From an uncultured bacterium (lineage in GTDB: Bacteria > Cyanobacteriota > Vampirovibrionia > Gastranaerophilales > Gastranaerophilaceae): a stretch of 52,820 bases of DNA. Of the stretch, positions 17,763 through 26,861 are shown piece after piece; the first letter of the stretch is position 1; the number at the start of each line of letters is the position of its first letter. The position numbers and the translations under genes were made by a program. The DNA is taken from the NCBI GenBank assembly GCA_902776035.1, contig CACYOO010000017.1, forward strand, positions 1 to 52,820. Direction: 5' to 3'. The notes beneath the pieces are model-generated. The model searched no databases. It worked only from the letters and a program-made list of their open reading frames with translations, and was not told the origin of the DNA.

Positions 17763-19094
17763 CTATCGAGATTTTTCCGCTCTTTCTCTAACAGAAATTC
17801 TGACAGGTGTACCTATAAATCCGAATGCTTCTCTTAATTTGTTTTCTATATAACGTTTATAATGGTCTTTTAATAAATTTGCGTTGTTTGCAAACAAAAC
17901 AAATGTTGGCGGTTGTACTCCCACTTGAGTAGAATACAATATTTTTAAACGTTTGTTTTTTACTGTTTGAGGCGGATTCATCATATATGCTTCATTTACA
18001 ACTTTATTCAACAAGCCGGTAGAAACTCGTTTTGTAGCTTGTTCATATATTTCTTTTGCCCTGTCAAAAATTTGTGTTATACGCTGTTTTGTAACGGCAC
18101 TTATATAAATCTTAGGAACAAAATCCAAGAACGGAATTTCGTTTACTAATTTTTTTTCAAATTTTGAAACAGTATCAGATTTTTTGTTTTCAATTAAATC
18201 CCATTTGTTTACGGCTATAACAAGTCCTTTTCCTGCTTCCATAACTGTTGATGCAATTTTTTTATCCTGATCTGCAATTCCCTCAACTGCATCAAGAACA
18301 AGAATAGCTATATCGCATTCCCTTATAGAGTTTAACGCTCTATCAACAGCAAATTGTTCCACACCATAATCAACTTTTGATTTTTTCCTTATACCTGCAG
18401 TGTCTATAATTATATAATCTTGTTCTTTATATGTTAAATTAGTATCTATACTATCTCTTGTAGTACCTGATACATTTGATACAATAACCCTTTCTTTTCC
18501 GAGTAATGCGTTTACGATAGAAGATTTACCCGCATTCGGACGACCTACTATTGCAAGTTTTATTTCTGAGTTTTCCTCTGTTTCGATATTTTCTTCAAAA
18601 TCTTTTGTGATAGCTTCCAACAAATCTCCAACACCGCCTGAACCGTGAGAAGCGGATAAACCTATCGGCTCACCCATAGAAAGAGCATAAAACTCATTTA
18701 CATACATTGATTGAGCTTGACTATCAATTTTATTAACGGCTAAAATAACGGGCTTTTTACTTTGACGCAAAATATTTGCAATGTCCTCATCGACAGGAGT
18801 AATACCATCTTTTCCGTCAACAAGAAAAACTATTTTATCCGCTTCTTCACATGCAAGTTTTGCTTGTGAGTAGATTAAGTTCATTATTTCATTATCATCA
18901 TTAGGTATAATTCCACCTGTATCAATTATAGTAAATGCTTTTCCCTGCCATTCCACATCAAAATAAATCCTATCTCTGGTTACTCCGGGCATATCATCTA
19001 CGATTGAACGTCTGCTTCCGACAAATCTGTTTGTCAGAGTAGACTTGCCTACATTTGGTCTTCCTACTATTGCAACTATCGGTTTTCTTTTCAT
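17763..19094 (-). CDS. der: Ribosome-assembly GTPase Der (EngA)
   Basis: Essential tandem-GTPase acting in 50S ribosomal subunit maturation. First G domain: GRPNVGKST, DTGG, NKID; second: GRPNAGKSS, DTAG, NKWD (residues about 9-125 and 181-300). The C-terminal KH-like domain (PPTFVLFANN, YIENKLREAFGF, GTPVRISVR) completes the normal 443-aa length. Nothing unusual. Confidence 0.98.
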   Translation of the reverse strand: MKRKPIVAIVGRPNVGKSTLTNRFVGSRRSIVDDMPGVTRDRIYFDVEWQGKAFTIIDTGGIIPNDDNEIMNLIYSQAKLACEEADKIVFLVDGKDGITPVDEDIANILRQSKKPVILAVNKIDSQAQSMYVNEFYALSMGEPIGLSASHGSGGVGDLLEAITKDFEENIETEENSEIKLAIVGRPNAGKSSIVNALLGKERVIVSNVSGTTRDSIDTNLTYKEQDYIIIDTAGIRKKSKVDYGVEQFAVDRALNSIRECDIAILVLDAVEGIADQDKKIASTVMEAGKGLVIAVNKWDLIENKKSDTVSKFEKKLVNEIPFLDFVPKIYISAVTKQRITQIFDRAKEIYEQATKRVSTGLLNKVVNEAYMMNPPQTVKNKRLKILYSTQVGVQPPTFVLFANNANLLKDHYKRYIENKLREAFGFIGTPVRISVRERAEKSR

Positions 19095-19152
19095 AATAAA
19101 TTTATTCTATCATAAATTTTATGTTTTGTATTTTTTGTTTTAATTATATTTA

Positions 19153-19479
19153 TCATTTCATTTCTTTATATGATATTAAAATCTTATAAAAAAAACGTGT
19201 TTCTTCAACGGAAGAACAATTTAAAATATCGTTTATGTCTTTTAATAGTTCATCTTTTGTTTTTATATGTCCAAAGTCAAATAAATCTCGTACTTCAATA
19301 TTTAGTGCTTTCGTAATTTTATATATTTTATCAATTTTGGGTAAGTGTATTCCTCTTTCAATTTTACTTAAGTTAGTAGCTTCAATATCAATTAATTCTG
19401 CAAGTTCAGCTTGTTTAATACCCCTTGCCTTTCTTATCTCGCTTATTCTTTTTCCTAATTGTTCACTTAAGTTAGACAT
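19153..19479 (-). CDS. XRE-family regulator with short C-terminal extension (108 aa)
   Basis: N-terminal Cro/CI helix-turn-helix (LGKRISEIRKARGIKQAELAEL, then ATNLSKIERGIHLPKIDKI and TKALNIEVRDLFDF), followed by about 35 residues (KTKDELLKDINDIL, a variable stretch, then FFYKILISYKEM) that could mediate dimerisation or sense a ligand. AGGAG precedes the ATG. A 12-bp palindrome lies just upstream, so autoregulation is likely. It is divergent from rpsH across about 350 bp. Confidence 0.87.
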   Translation of the reverse strand: MSNLSEQLGKRISEIRKARGIKQAELAELIDIEATNLSKIERGIHLPKIDKIYKITKALNIEVRDLFDFGHIKTKDELLKDINDILNCSSVEETRFFYKILISYKEMK

Positions 19480-19830
19480 ATCTACTCCTTACTAAAAGTA
19501 TACTTTATTAACGTTTAGAAAAAAGATTATTTTACGTCTATAACATTACATAAAATAGTTGAATTTTATCTTTTATGGTTATAAAATTATCATTATAAAA
19601 TCAAGAAATGAACGTTTTAATCTTACTGAAGACAAAATGCGTTGATTTACTATACGTAAATAGTAAAATAGTTTACTAAAATTTAAAAATAAAATTTTTA
19701 CTTGTAAAAATATTTTGTTTAATTTAAACTTTAGATATAGAATATCTAACTGCCGGAAGACGTTTCTTCATGAAGCAATATTTAGTTCGGTAAGAGATGT
19801 GTATAATAAAAAGAAAAGGAAAAAGTTATT
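19480..19830. other. Divergent intergenic region between the XRE regulator and rpsH
   Basis: No ORF seen. It holds the XRE upstream palindrome, a second inverted repeat TTTACTAT(19646-19653)/ATAGTAAA(19660-19667) with a 6-nt spacer, and a GC-richer folded stretch 19751-19792 (TGCCG/CGGTA outer pairing around the perfect palindrome CTTCATGAAG). TATAAT at 19802-19807 lies 23 nt before rpsH and could be its promoter, in which case the folded stretch is upstream of the transcript. AAAAGGAAAAAG is the rpsH ribosome binding site. Confidence 0.5.
19495..19506 (-). promoter_or_regulatory. Perfect palindrome AAAGTATACTTT, candidate XRE operator
   Basis: A 12-bp perfect palindrome lies 16 nt upstream of the XRE start codon, immediately before its ribosome binding site. 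That is where an autoregulatory operator is expected. A related looser repeat (TTTACTAT/ATAGTAAA) lies 140 bp further on. Confidence 0.45.
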
Positions 19831-20229
19831 ATGACAACAACAGATCCAATAGCAGATATGCTTACACGCATTAGAAATGCTAACATGGTTTCACACGAAA
19901 CAGTTGAAATGCCTACTTCAAAATTAAAAGTTGAATTGGCTAAATTGCTTAAATCAGAAGGTTTCATCACTGATTATGCTGTAGAAGATGACAAGAAATT
20001 TAAAAAACTTGTTATTACATTGAAATATGATGAAAGACATAAACCGGTTATTACAAACTTACAAAGAGTTTCAACACCAGGTTTAAAAACATACAGCAAA
20101 GCTGTAAATTTACCTAAAGTATTTGGCGGTATGGGTGTTGCAATCATATCAACAAACAAAGGTTTAATGTCAGACAGAAAAGCCCGCAAAGAAAATGTTG
20201 GCGGTGAAATTCTTTGCTACGTTTGGTAG
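19831..20229 (+). CDS. rpsH: 30S ribosomal protein S8
   Basis: Primary 16S rRNA-binding protein. TDPIADMLTRIRNANM at the N-terminus and GVAIISTNKGLMSDRKARKENVGGEILCYVW at the end are hallmark S8 segments; 132 aa is normal. Here it begins a short block with rplF and rplR instead of sitting inside a full spc operon. The genes normally upstream (rplN, rplX, rplE, rpsN) are absent. Confidence 0.98.
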   Translation: MTTTDPIADMLTRIRNANMVSHETVEMPTSKLKVELAKLLKSEGFITDYAVEDDKKFKKLVITLKYDERHKPVITNLQRVSTPGLKTYSKAVNLPKVFGGMGVAIISTNKGLMSDRKARKENVGGEILCYVW

Positions 20230-20309
20230 TTGAGAATTTAAAACAGGGGTGTAATTGGTAGAAAAGCCCTTTAATATAGTATTACTTATACCAAAAGGAG
20301 AAAATAAAA

Positions 20310-20849
20310 ATGTCAAGAATAGGAAAATTACCTGTGGAAGTTCCACAAGGTGTAGAAGTTAAATTTGACGGACACACATTTACGGCTAAAGGTCCTTTAG
20401 GCGAAGAATCTGTAGTTGTTCGTCCGGAAATAGCATTAAAAATAGAAGATAACAAAGTTTTACTTTCAGTAACAAACGACGAAAGAAAAACAAACGCTTT
20501 ACACGGATTGATGAGAACACTTGTTGCAAATGCAGTAAAAGGTGTAAAAGACGGATTTGAAAAACGTCTTGAAATCAACGGTGTAGGTTATCGTGCTAAT
20601 ATGGAAGGTACAAAACTTAACATGGCTTTAGGTTATTCTCACCCTGTAATTGTTGAACCACCAAAAGGTATCACAATTTCAGTAGAAGCTAATACAAAAA
20701 TCACCGTAAAAGGTACAAACAAACAAGCTGTAGGCGATATGGCAGCTCTTATCAGAAGTAAGAGAGGACCTGAAGTTTACAAAGGTAAAGGTATCAAGTA
20801 CGAAGGTGAATACATTAGACGTAAAGCCGGTAAAGTTGGTAAAAAATAG
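20310..20849 (+). CDS. rplF: 50S ribosomal protein L6
   Basis: Two-domain L6, 179 aa, starting MSRIGKLPVEVP and ending with the conserved RSKRGPEVYKGKGIKYEGE segment that contacts 23S rRNA near the sarcin-ricin loop. AAAAGGAG precedes the ATG. An 80-nt spacer separates it from rpsH. Confidence 0.98.
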   Translation: MSRIGKLPVEVPQGVEVKFDGHTFTAKGPLGEESVVVRPEIALKIEDNKVLLSVTNDERKTNALHGLMRTLVANAVKGVKDGFEKRLEINGVGYRANMEGTKLNMALGYSHPVIVEPPKGITISVEANTKITVKGTNKQAVGDMAALIRSKRGPEVYKGKGIKYEGEYIRRKAGKVGKK

Positions 20850-20917
20850 TAAGTAATTAAATGCCCGCATAAACCCTTGAATGTTGTCAAGAAGGTTTGG
20901 GTAAAAGGAGAAATGAA

Positions 20918-21286
20918 ATGTTTAAACAAGAAATTAGAAAACCAAAAGTTCAAAAAAGACATCAATCTATCAGAGTTAATCTTTTCGGTACATCAGAATA
21001 TCCAAGATTAGCTGTATATAGAAGCACAAAGCATATTTATGCTCAAGTTATTGATGATGAAAAACATGTTACAGTTTGCTCAGCTTCATCTTTAGACAAA
21101 GATATGAGAGATAAACTTAAACATGGCGGAAACATAGAAGCTGCAAAAGTTGTTGGTGAAGCTGTTGCTAAAAAAGCTTTGGCTGCAGGTGTTAAAGGTG
21201 TTGTATTTGACAGAGGCGGTTTCTTATATCACGGAAGAGTTCAAGCTTTAGCAGATGCTGCAAGAGAAGCAGGACTTGAATTCTAA
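20918..21286 (+). CDS. rplR: 50S ribosomal protein L18
   Basis: 5S rRNA-binding protein. [11 protein letters not shown]-like segment ([13 protein letters not shown]), VCSASSLD and the C-terminal [26 protein letters not shown] are diagnostic. I choose ATG 20918 (122 aa) because AAGGAG lies 7 nt before it; an upstream in-frame TTG at 20897 would give a non-conserved extension. The block ends here with a terminator; rpsE, rpmD, rplO and secY do not follow. Confidence 0.97.
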   Translation: MFKQEIRKPKVQKRHQSIRVNLFGTSEYPRLAVYRSTKHIYAQVIDDEKHVTVCSASSLDKDMRDKLKHGGNIEAAKVVGEAVAKKALAAGVKGVVFDRGGFLYHGRVQALADAAREAGLEF

Positions 21287-21306
21287 TAAATAAAATAAAT
21301 TTATTT

Positions 21307-21355
21307 AAAATAAAAAGAGTTATCCTATTATTAATAGTTTAACTCTTTTTATTTT
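21307..21355. terminator. Bidirectional terminator between rplR and nadE
   Basis: AAAATAAAAAGAGTTA (21307-21322) pairs with TAACTCTTTTTATTTT (21340-21355). A/T tracts on both sides fit the convergent genes. Confidence 0.8.
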
Positions 21356-21370
21356 AAAATTTGAAATAGT

Positions 21371-22762
21371 TTATTGTAATCCCTGTAAAACGGGTAGTTT
21401 TATATTTGAACAAAAGGCGTTTTCTGTTAATCTTATGCCAAGACATGCCTGATTACGTTTGAACTGTGCTCTGTATATAAGTTTTAATGTCTTATTAACT
21501 GTATCTTTTTCATATTTACTTGTTAATTCATAATACGATAAATTTTGTTCAACAAAATCCTCTATAATTTTGTCTAAAATATCATATTCAGGAAGTGAAT
21601 CACTGTCTTTTTGATTTGGTCTTAATTCTGCAGATGGTGGCTTATCAATAATTTCTTGAGGTATAATTTCTTTATCTCTGTTTATATAATTTGCCAATTT
21701 ATATACGTTTGTCTTTGTTAAATCAGCAATAAGATTAAGTCCTCCGCACATATCACCATATAATGTTCCATATCCGCAAGCTATTTCAGATTTATTTCCT
21801 GTTGAAAGCAATAAGCGGTTGTATCTGTTTGAATTGAACATCAAAATAAGACCTCTTAAACGTGATTGTAAGTTTTCTTCCGCTAAATCGTATTTTGTTT
21901 CTTGTGTATTCATAAAACAGTCAAACAAATCTTTTATGGCTCTTGTTTCAACATTTATTCCTAAATTATTAACGAGTTTTTCTGAATCTGTTATACTTCC
22001 TTCGCTGGAATATTTACTTGGCATCATTATTGTATAAACATTTTTTGCACCTAAAGCATCAGATGCCAAAACTGCCGTAACAGCAGAATCTATTCCACCT
22101 GATAAGCCCAATACAACTTCTTTAAAACCGATAATATCGCAATATTCTTTTAAAGCAAATGTTGTAATATTATAAATTTCTTCAATGTCTGATGAATTAC
22201 ATAAATCTTCTTTTTTATTAAAACAAACATCAAATACAGTTTCTTTTAATAATTCCGCTTGATATACTAATTCGTTATCAGAATTTTTAACAAAACTTTG
22301 TCCTGCATAAACATTCTCATCATCAAGCATGATTGGATTTACATAAATCAAATTACAACTTGTAACCGTATTTTCAATAAGTTTTGTATGAGATTCTTTT
22401 GCATAATAACTTTTTCCGCAAAGAATATATGTATCGCAATTTATACCGTCATTAAATGTTTTTGATATATAAAATTTTTTATCATCTATATTAATAAAAC
22501 AATCTTCCACATTTAGTAATTTGCCATCTTTTATCAAATTACACCCTATTAAAAATGTTTTATCATTATAGCTTTTACATAATTTTTCCAAAAACTCATT
22601 CTTTTTTTGAGTATATCTTGAATCAATTTTTAAGGTATCACCTGTTTCAAAATCAGGAAATATCATAACATCAACAGTTTCATCAAAATTTTTTGATATT
22701 TGCTCATAGTTATATTCAAAATTTGCTACTCTGTATTTTATCTGTGCTACTTTTATTCTCAT
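21371..22762 (-). CDS. nadE: NAD synthetase with a shrunken, apparently inactive glutaminase domain
   Basis: The C-terminal synthetase half (residues about 205-463) is complete: ATP-pyrophosphatase loop LGLSGGIDSAV, then STGNKSEIACGYGTLYGDMCGG and KPPSAELRPNQKDSDSLPEYD. It converts deamido-NAD to NAD. The N-terminal nitrilase-type domain is only about 200 residues rather than the usual roughly 270. The Glu motif reads FPDF instead of FPE, a Lys is kept (YISKTF), but the segment expected to carry the catalytic Cys (ICEDxW type) is missing, while the later VYVN-like and GQSFV parts remain. I infer that it uses free ammonia. The frame is intact throughout. It is last in the murC-murB-ddl-ftsQ operon. 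Confidence 0.9.
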   Translation of the reverse strand: MRIKVAQIKYRVANFEYNYEQISKNFDETVDVMIFPDFETGDTLKIDSRYTQKKNEFLEKLCKSYNDKTFLIGCNLIKDGKLLNVEDCFINIDDKKFYISKTFNDGINCDTYILCGKSYYAKESHTKLIENTVTSCNLIYVNPIMLDDENVYAGQSFVKNSDNELVYQAELLKETVFDVCFNKKEDLCNSSDIEEIYNITTFALKEYCDIIGFKEVVLGLSGGIDSAVTAVLASDALGAKNVYTIMMPSKYSSEGSITDSEKLVNNLGINVETRAIKDLFDCFMNTQETKYDLAEENLQSRLRGLILMFNSNRYNRLLLSTGNKSEIACGYGTLYGDMCGGLNLIADLTKTNVYKLANYINRDKEIIPQEIIDKPPSAELRPNQKDSDSLPEYDILDKIIEDFVEQNLSYYELTSKYEKDTVNKTLKLIYRAQFKRNQACLGIRLTENAFCSNIKLPVLQGLQ

Positions 22763-22764
22763 TC

Positions 22765-23664
22765 TTAATCCTCTAATTTTATGTAATTAGCATCTTTCCA
22801 CCTTAAATCCACATATTTTATTTTTTTATCTAAAGTCTGAATTTGAGGTATAATAGACGGAATTCTTTTTATTCTTTCGCCTACGGTATCGTCAAGTTTG
22901 CCAAGACGTATTTTTATTCCTTTTAATTGTATATAAGTATCATTAGGTATTCTTAAATCGATATAGTCTAATTGTTCTTTTGATACTGCTTTTATTAATT
23001 TTCCGATTTTTTCAATGCTATCAACTCTTGATTTATCCCAATGTCTATAGTCATCACCTCTATTACCATAAGTTAAAACTTTTATTGTTTGATATGATTT
23101 GTTTAATGGTAAATAATCACGTCCGATAAGTTTTCCACTCTTAGTAAAGAAAGCTACTGCAGGTGAATTTTCATCAGGACATATAATTATTATAGGTACG
23201 CTTTCTTGTATAATTATTTGTAATCGTGCAGGATACCAAAATCGTCTTATAAATACATTATCAACGGGATCTAACTTTAATAAGTTTTCTTTTAATTCAC
23301 TTGTATCATACATATAAATAGGCACTGTAGGAACTTTTGACTGCCTTAACGCAGAAAGTATGTAATTATCAGGTACTATTTTGTTATTCAAAATTTCAAT
23401 ATAAGGACTGTTTACATTATCAAATGCTTTAGGGGACATATACCATTGTTTCATCCTGATAATTTTATAGCATAAGAAAATTAGTAACAAAATAAATACA
23501 AACCGAAGTAATGCTCGTAAACGTCGCATCCACAAGTTTTTTTTACGAACATAGCGTTCCTGTTGTTTTCTGTTTATACGGGTTTGAAAATATTTTTGAG
23601 AAGCATTTTCATCCCTTTCTAAATTCTCATCGTTGTTGTTTAATTTGTTTTCATTTTCATCCAT
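22765..23664 (-). CDS. ftsQ: Cell division protein FtsQ (POTRA domain)
   Basis: Bitopic division protein. A charged cytoplasmic N-terminus (about 50 residues, rich in Asn, Glu, Arg) leads into one transmembrane span (LLRFVFILLLIFLCYKII), then a POTRA-like region (NNKIVPDNYILSAL, LKLDPVDNVFIRRFWYPARLQIIIQE) and the FtsQ beta domain ending KIKYVDLRWKDANYIKL. It lies 4 nt downstream of ddl, the classical dcw position. At 299 aa its length is ordinary. Confidence 0.88.
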   Translation of the reverse strand: MDENENKLNNNDENLERDENASQKYFQTRINRKQQERYVRKKNLWMRRLRALLRFVFILLLIFLCYKIIRMKQWYMSPKAFDNVNSPYIEILNNKIVPDNYILSALRQSKVPTVPIYMYDTSELKENLLKLDPVDNVFIRRFWYPARLQIIIQESVPIIIICPDENSPAVAFFTKSGKLIGRDYLPLNKSYQTIKVLTYGNRGDDYRHWDKSRVDSIEKIGKLIKAVSKEQLDYIDLRIPNDTYIQLKGIKIRLGKLDDTVGERIKRIPSIIPQIQTLDKKIKYVDLRWKDANYIKLED

Positions 23665-23668
23665 AAAT

Positions 23669-24619
23669 TTATTTATTAAGTCCTGAACTGTTTAATATAA
23701 GTAAAACAAGATTATTATAATCAATGCCCATAACACTTGCTTGAGCCGGTAAATCACTTGTATCAGTCATTCCAGGACTTGTATTTATTTCTAATACATA
23801 CGGCTGATTATCCTTTACCATAAAATCTACTCTTGAAACTCCGCTGCAAGATGCAGTATTATGTGCATTTATAGAGATATTTTTAATCTTTTCGGTTAAA
23901 TCTTTATCAAATTTAGCAGGTAATACAAATTCTGACATTCCTTTTGTGTATTTTGCTTCGTAGTCATACCAATCTGTTTTAGGTAAAATTTCCAAAATTT
24001 CTGTTGCAAATGTTTTTCCATTGTTTTCTAAAACACCTACTGTTACAAATACTCCATCTATAAATTCTTCAATCAGTACATCATCATTAAATTTTAATGC
24101 TTCTTTATAAGCATTTTCAAGTTCTTCCGGCTTATTTACTTTTGTCATTCCAAAACTTGAACCCTCACTAACCGGCTTTGTTATAAGAGGATATTTTAAA
24201 TCTTTTGTTTTTTCAAACAAATCCTCTCCTTTTTTAACAAATGCAGATTTTATCAATGGTATATCCTTATTTGTAGAAAGAACTCTTTTTGTATATTCTT
24301 TATTCATACAAATAGAAGAAGAAAGCACTCCGCATCCGGTATAAGGTATTTTTAAAATTTCAAGTAACCCCTGTATACAGCCGTCTTCACCATATTTTCC
24401 ATGTAATGCAATATATGCAACATCAATTTTATGCTCTTTTAACGTTTCTGCAATATTTTCATCTACAATAATAAGTTCTGAATTATCATATCCAAGATTT
24501 TTTATAGCTTCAAAACATTTTTTACCGGAACGTATTGAAACATCCCGCTCTGATGACATTCCGCCGCAAAGTACACCTATCCTTTTTTCTTTGCTTACTT
24601 TGTATTCAATATTTTCCAT
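23669..24619 (-). CDS. ddl: D-alanine--D-alanine ligase
   Basis: ATP-grasp ligase making D-Ala-D-Ala for peptidoglycan. Motifs: GGMSSERDVS near 19-28, ALHGKYGEDGCIQG, the ATP-grasp loop KPVSEGSSFGM and metal site EINTSPGMTDTSDLP. The WYDYEAKY segment is the form found in D-Ala-specific enzymes rather than D-lactate ligases. Its start overlaps the end of murB by 25 nt; no later in-frame Met precedes the first conserved strand, so the overlap is probably genuine and implies translational coupling. Confidence 0.97.
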   Translation of the reverse strand: MENIEYKVSKEKRIGVLCGGMSSERDVSIRSGKKCFEAIKNLGYDNSELIIVDENIAETLKEHKIDVAYIALHGKYGEDGCIQGLLEILKIPYTGCGVLSSSICMNKEYTKRVLSTNKDIPLIKSAFVKKGEDLFEKTKDLKYPLITKPVSEGSSFGMTKVNKPEELENAYKEALKFNDDVLIEEFIDGVFVTVGVLENNGKTFATEILEILPKTDWYDYEAKYTKGMSEFVLPAKFDKDLTEKIKNISINAHNTASCSGVSRVDFMVKDNQPYVLEINTSPGMTDTSDLPAQASVMGIDYNNLVLLILNSSGLNK

Positions 24620-25500
24620 ATATTTTCTTCTTCCTTTGAATTTGAGCCGATATATATTACTTCCGGCTTTAGTGTAATATGCTTTTCTTTATTAACTTTA
24701 TTGTACATCAACAACATCAAATTTAGAATATCTGATGAAGATGCATTATTTTGATTTATTATAAAATTAGCATGATGTTCCCAAACTTTTGCACCGCCGT
24801 ATGTTAAAGTTTTTGCTCCAATTTCATCAAGCAATTTTCCCGCAGAAGTGTTTTCCGGATTTTTAAACACACTTCCACAATTAGGATATTTTAACGATGG
24901 TTGATGTTCGTGCCTAAATTTTAAGTTCATATCCATTTTTTCTTTTATAATTTTTTTATCAGTTAATGGAAGCATAAATGTTCCAGATAAAACAACATAT
25001 TCCTTATCCTGACAAATAGAATGCCTGTATGAAAAATTTAAATCCTCTTTAGAAAGAGTTTTAACCATTTTTGTTGATTTATCAAAAATATCAGCACATA
25101 CCAAATAATCACTAATACATTGATTTTGTGCAGAAGCATTCATATAAATTTCACCGCCTATAGAACCGGGAAAACCAATCATAAATTCTAATCCGCCAAG
25201 TCCGTTTTCAGATGCAACCTTTGATGCCATTATTCCGTTTGCACCGCATTCTACAGACAAAATGTCGTCTAAAACATCAATATTATTACATTTTTTTGTA
25301 AAAATGACATCTCTGTTTACTCCATAACTTGAAATGAGTACATTCGAGCAATTGCCTAATACAAGCGGATTATCAAGAATTTTTAATAAATGTACAAGTT
25401 CATCTTTATTTTTAGGAAAATATGCACGTTTAATTATACCGCTTATTTTGAATGTAGTTAAATTCTTTGCATTAAAATCGTTGTAAACTTCTATATTCAT
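24595..25500 (-). CDS. murB: UDP-N-acetylenolpyruvoylglucosamine reductase
   Basis: FAD enzyme reducing UDP-GlcNAc-enolpyruvate to UDP-MurNAc. Seen: NCSNVLIS (FAD loop), MIGFPGSIGGEIYMNA, SYRHS, CGSVFKNP with the catalytic Ser, and HANFIINQNNASSSDI. The length of 301 aa and absence of the extra E. coli region make it a type II MurB. Only 2 nt separate it from murC. Confidence 0.96.
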   Translation of the reverse strand: MNIEVYNDFNAKNLTTFKISGIIKRAYFPKNKDELVHLLKILDNPLVLGNCSNVLISSYGVNRDVIFTKKCNNIDVLDDILSVECGANGIMASKVASENGLGGLEFMIGFPGSIGGEIYMNASAQNQCISDYLVCADIFDKSTKMVKTLSKEDLNFSYRHSICQDKEYVVLSGTFMLPLTDKKIIKEKMDMNLKFRHEHQPSLKYPNCGSVFKNPENTSAGKLLDEIGAKTLTYGGAKVWEHHANFIINQNNASSSDILNLMLLMYNKVNKEKHITLKPEVIYIGSNSKEEENIWKILNTK

Positions 25501-25502
25501 AG

Positions 25503-26861
25503 TTATTTACTTTCGCTTAATTTAACAAGTTCTTTGTATAAATTTGTAATTGTACCTGCACCAAGTCCGACAATTATTTTATCTTTAGTCAAATAAGGAT
25601 ATACGACTTTTGCAACATCCTCTATTGAACCGCTTGCATAAACACAATCAGTCTTTTCAGATAAATCTTTAACAAATTTTTCTGAATTTATCCCGTCAAT
25701 TTCATTTTCAGATGCCGAATATACATCAGTTACAATAACTCGCTTTACATTTGATAATTCTAAAATAAAATCATTCCAAAAGCTTTGTAATCTGGAATAT
25801 CTGTGCGGTTGGAACACTGCAATATATTCTTTATTTTTAATCTCAGAAAGTGCATTAAGCGTAGCTTTTATTTCTGTCGGATGATGAGCATAATCATCAA
25901 ATATAGCAGCACCGTTTATTTCACCTTTGTACTGTAAACGTCTTCCCATACCTGTAAAATCAACAAAATAAGATGAAATTTTGTTATAATCTACACCTGC
26001 TTCCATTAATGAAGCAAATACCGCTAAAGCATTCAATACATTATGCTTTCCTAACAATTTTATTTTTAAATTTACAATAAATTCTCCGTTTTTAAAAATA
26101 TCAAATGAACTTCCCTTTTCGGAATGTTCTATGTTATCAGCTCTGTAATCGGTTGATTTGTCAAATCCGTAGGTTATAAAATTTCTGTTTTTTAGCATTT
26201 TATTTCCTTCGGATTCTGTACAAATAAGAATTTTTTGTTCTCTGGTATATTTTTCAAGCATACCATCGAATGTTTCAACAAGAGATGAAAGACCGTTTTT
26301 ATAAAAATCTGTATGGTCAGAATCAAGATTATTTATAACAAGAATATTTGGTCTGTATTTAACCACAGTTCCATCACTTTCATCTAATTCAGCTATAAAA
26401 TAATTATCTGAATTGTAATTTGCGTTTGTGTTAAGTTCCGGTATAATTCCTCCGACTACATAAGATGGTTCTAAATCTGCTTTTGACATAACATAAGATG
26501 CAAGTCCGCTTGTTGTTGTTTTTCCGTGAGTACCCGCAAAGCCGATAAAACATTTTGAACGTTCTGATATTTGCTTTAATACATCTGAACGGTGTAAAAT
26601 TGGCAAATTTAATTCTTTTGCACGTACTATTTCAGGGTTATCATCTTTTATTGCAGAACTTGCAACTACAGTACTATTTTGAGGTACATTATCAGCATTG
26701 TGTCCTATATAAACTTTTGCACCTAATCCCTTAACTTCCTGTGTATATTTACTCTCACAAATATCAGAACCGGAAACCTCAAAACCCTCTTGCAGAAGAT
26801 ATTTCGCAAGACCGCTCATACCTACTCCACCTATTGCTATAAAATGATATTTTTCTTTCAT
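25503..26861 (-). CDS. murC: UDP-N-acetylmuramate--L-alanine ligase
   Basis: First Mur ligase, adding L-Ala to UDP-MurNAc. N-terminal Rossmann motif IGGVGMSGLA, ATP loop FAGTHGKTTTSGL, ELDESDG, NNLDSDHTD, and ligase domain motifs FDDYAHHPTEI and FQPHRYSR. At 452 aa it is complete. It leads the minus-strand envelope operon murC-murB-ddl-ftsQ-nadE. No ftsZ, murG or ftsW is seen, so this is a partial dcw cluster. Confidence 0.97.
   Translation of the reverse strand: MKEKYHFIAIGGVGMSGLAKYLLQEGFEVSGSDICESKYTQEVKGLGAKVYIGHNADNVPQNSTVVASSAIKDDNPEIVRAKELNLPILHRSDVLKQISERSKCFIGFAGTHGKTTTSGLASYVMSKADLEPSYVVGGIIPELNTNANYNSDNYFIAELDESDGTVVKYRPNILVINNLDSDHTDFYKNGLSSLVETFDGMLEKYTREQKILICTESEGNKMLKNRNFITYGFDKSTDYRADNIEHSEKGSSFDIFKNGEFIVNLKIKLLGKHNVLNALAVFASLMEAGVDYNKISSYFVDFTGMGRRLQYKGEINGAAIFDDYAHHPTEIKATLNALSEIKNKEYIAVFQPHRYSRLQSFWNDFILELSNVKRVIVTDVYSASENEIDGINSEKFVKDLSEKTDCVYASGSIEDVAKVVYPYLTKDKIIVGLGAGTITNLYKELVKLSESK

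Noticed and set aside
24595-24619. Sequencing error causing the 25-nt murB/ddl overlap
   Set aside because: Both proteins are full length with normal ends and starts; overlap is compatible with translational coupling.
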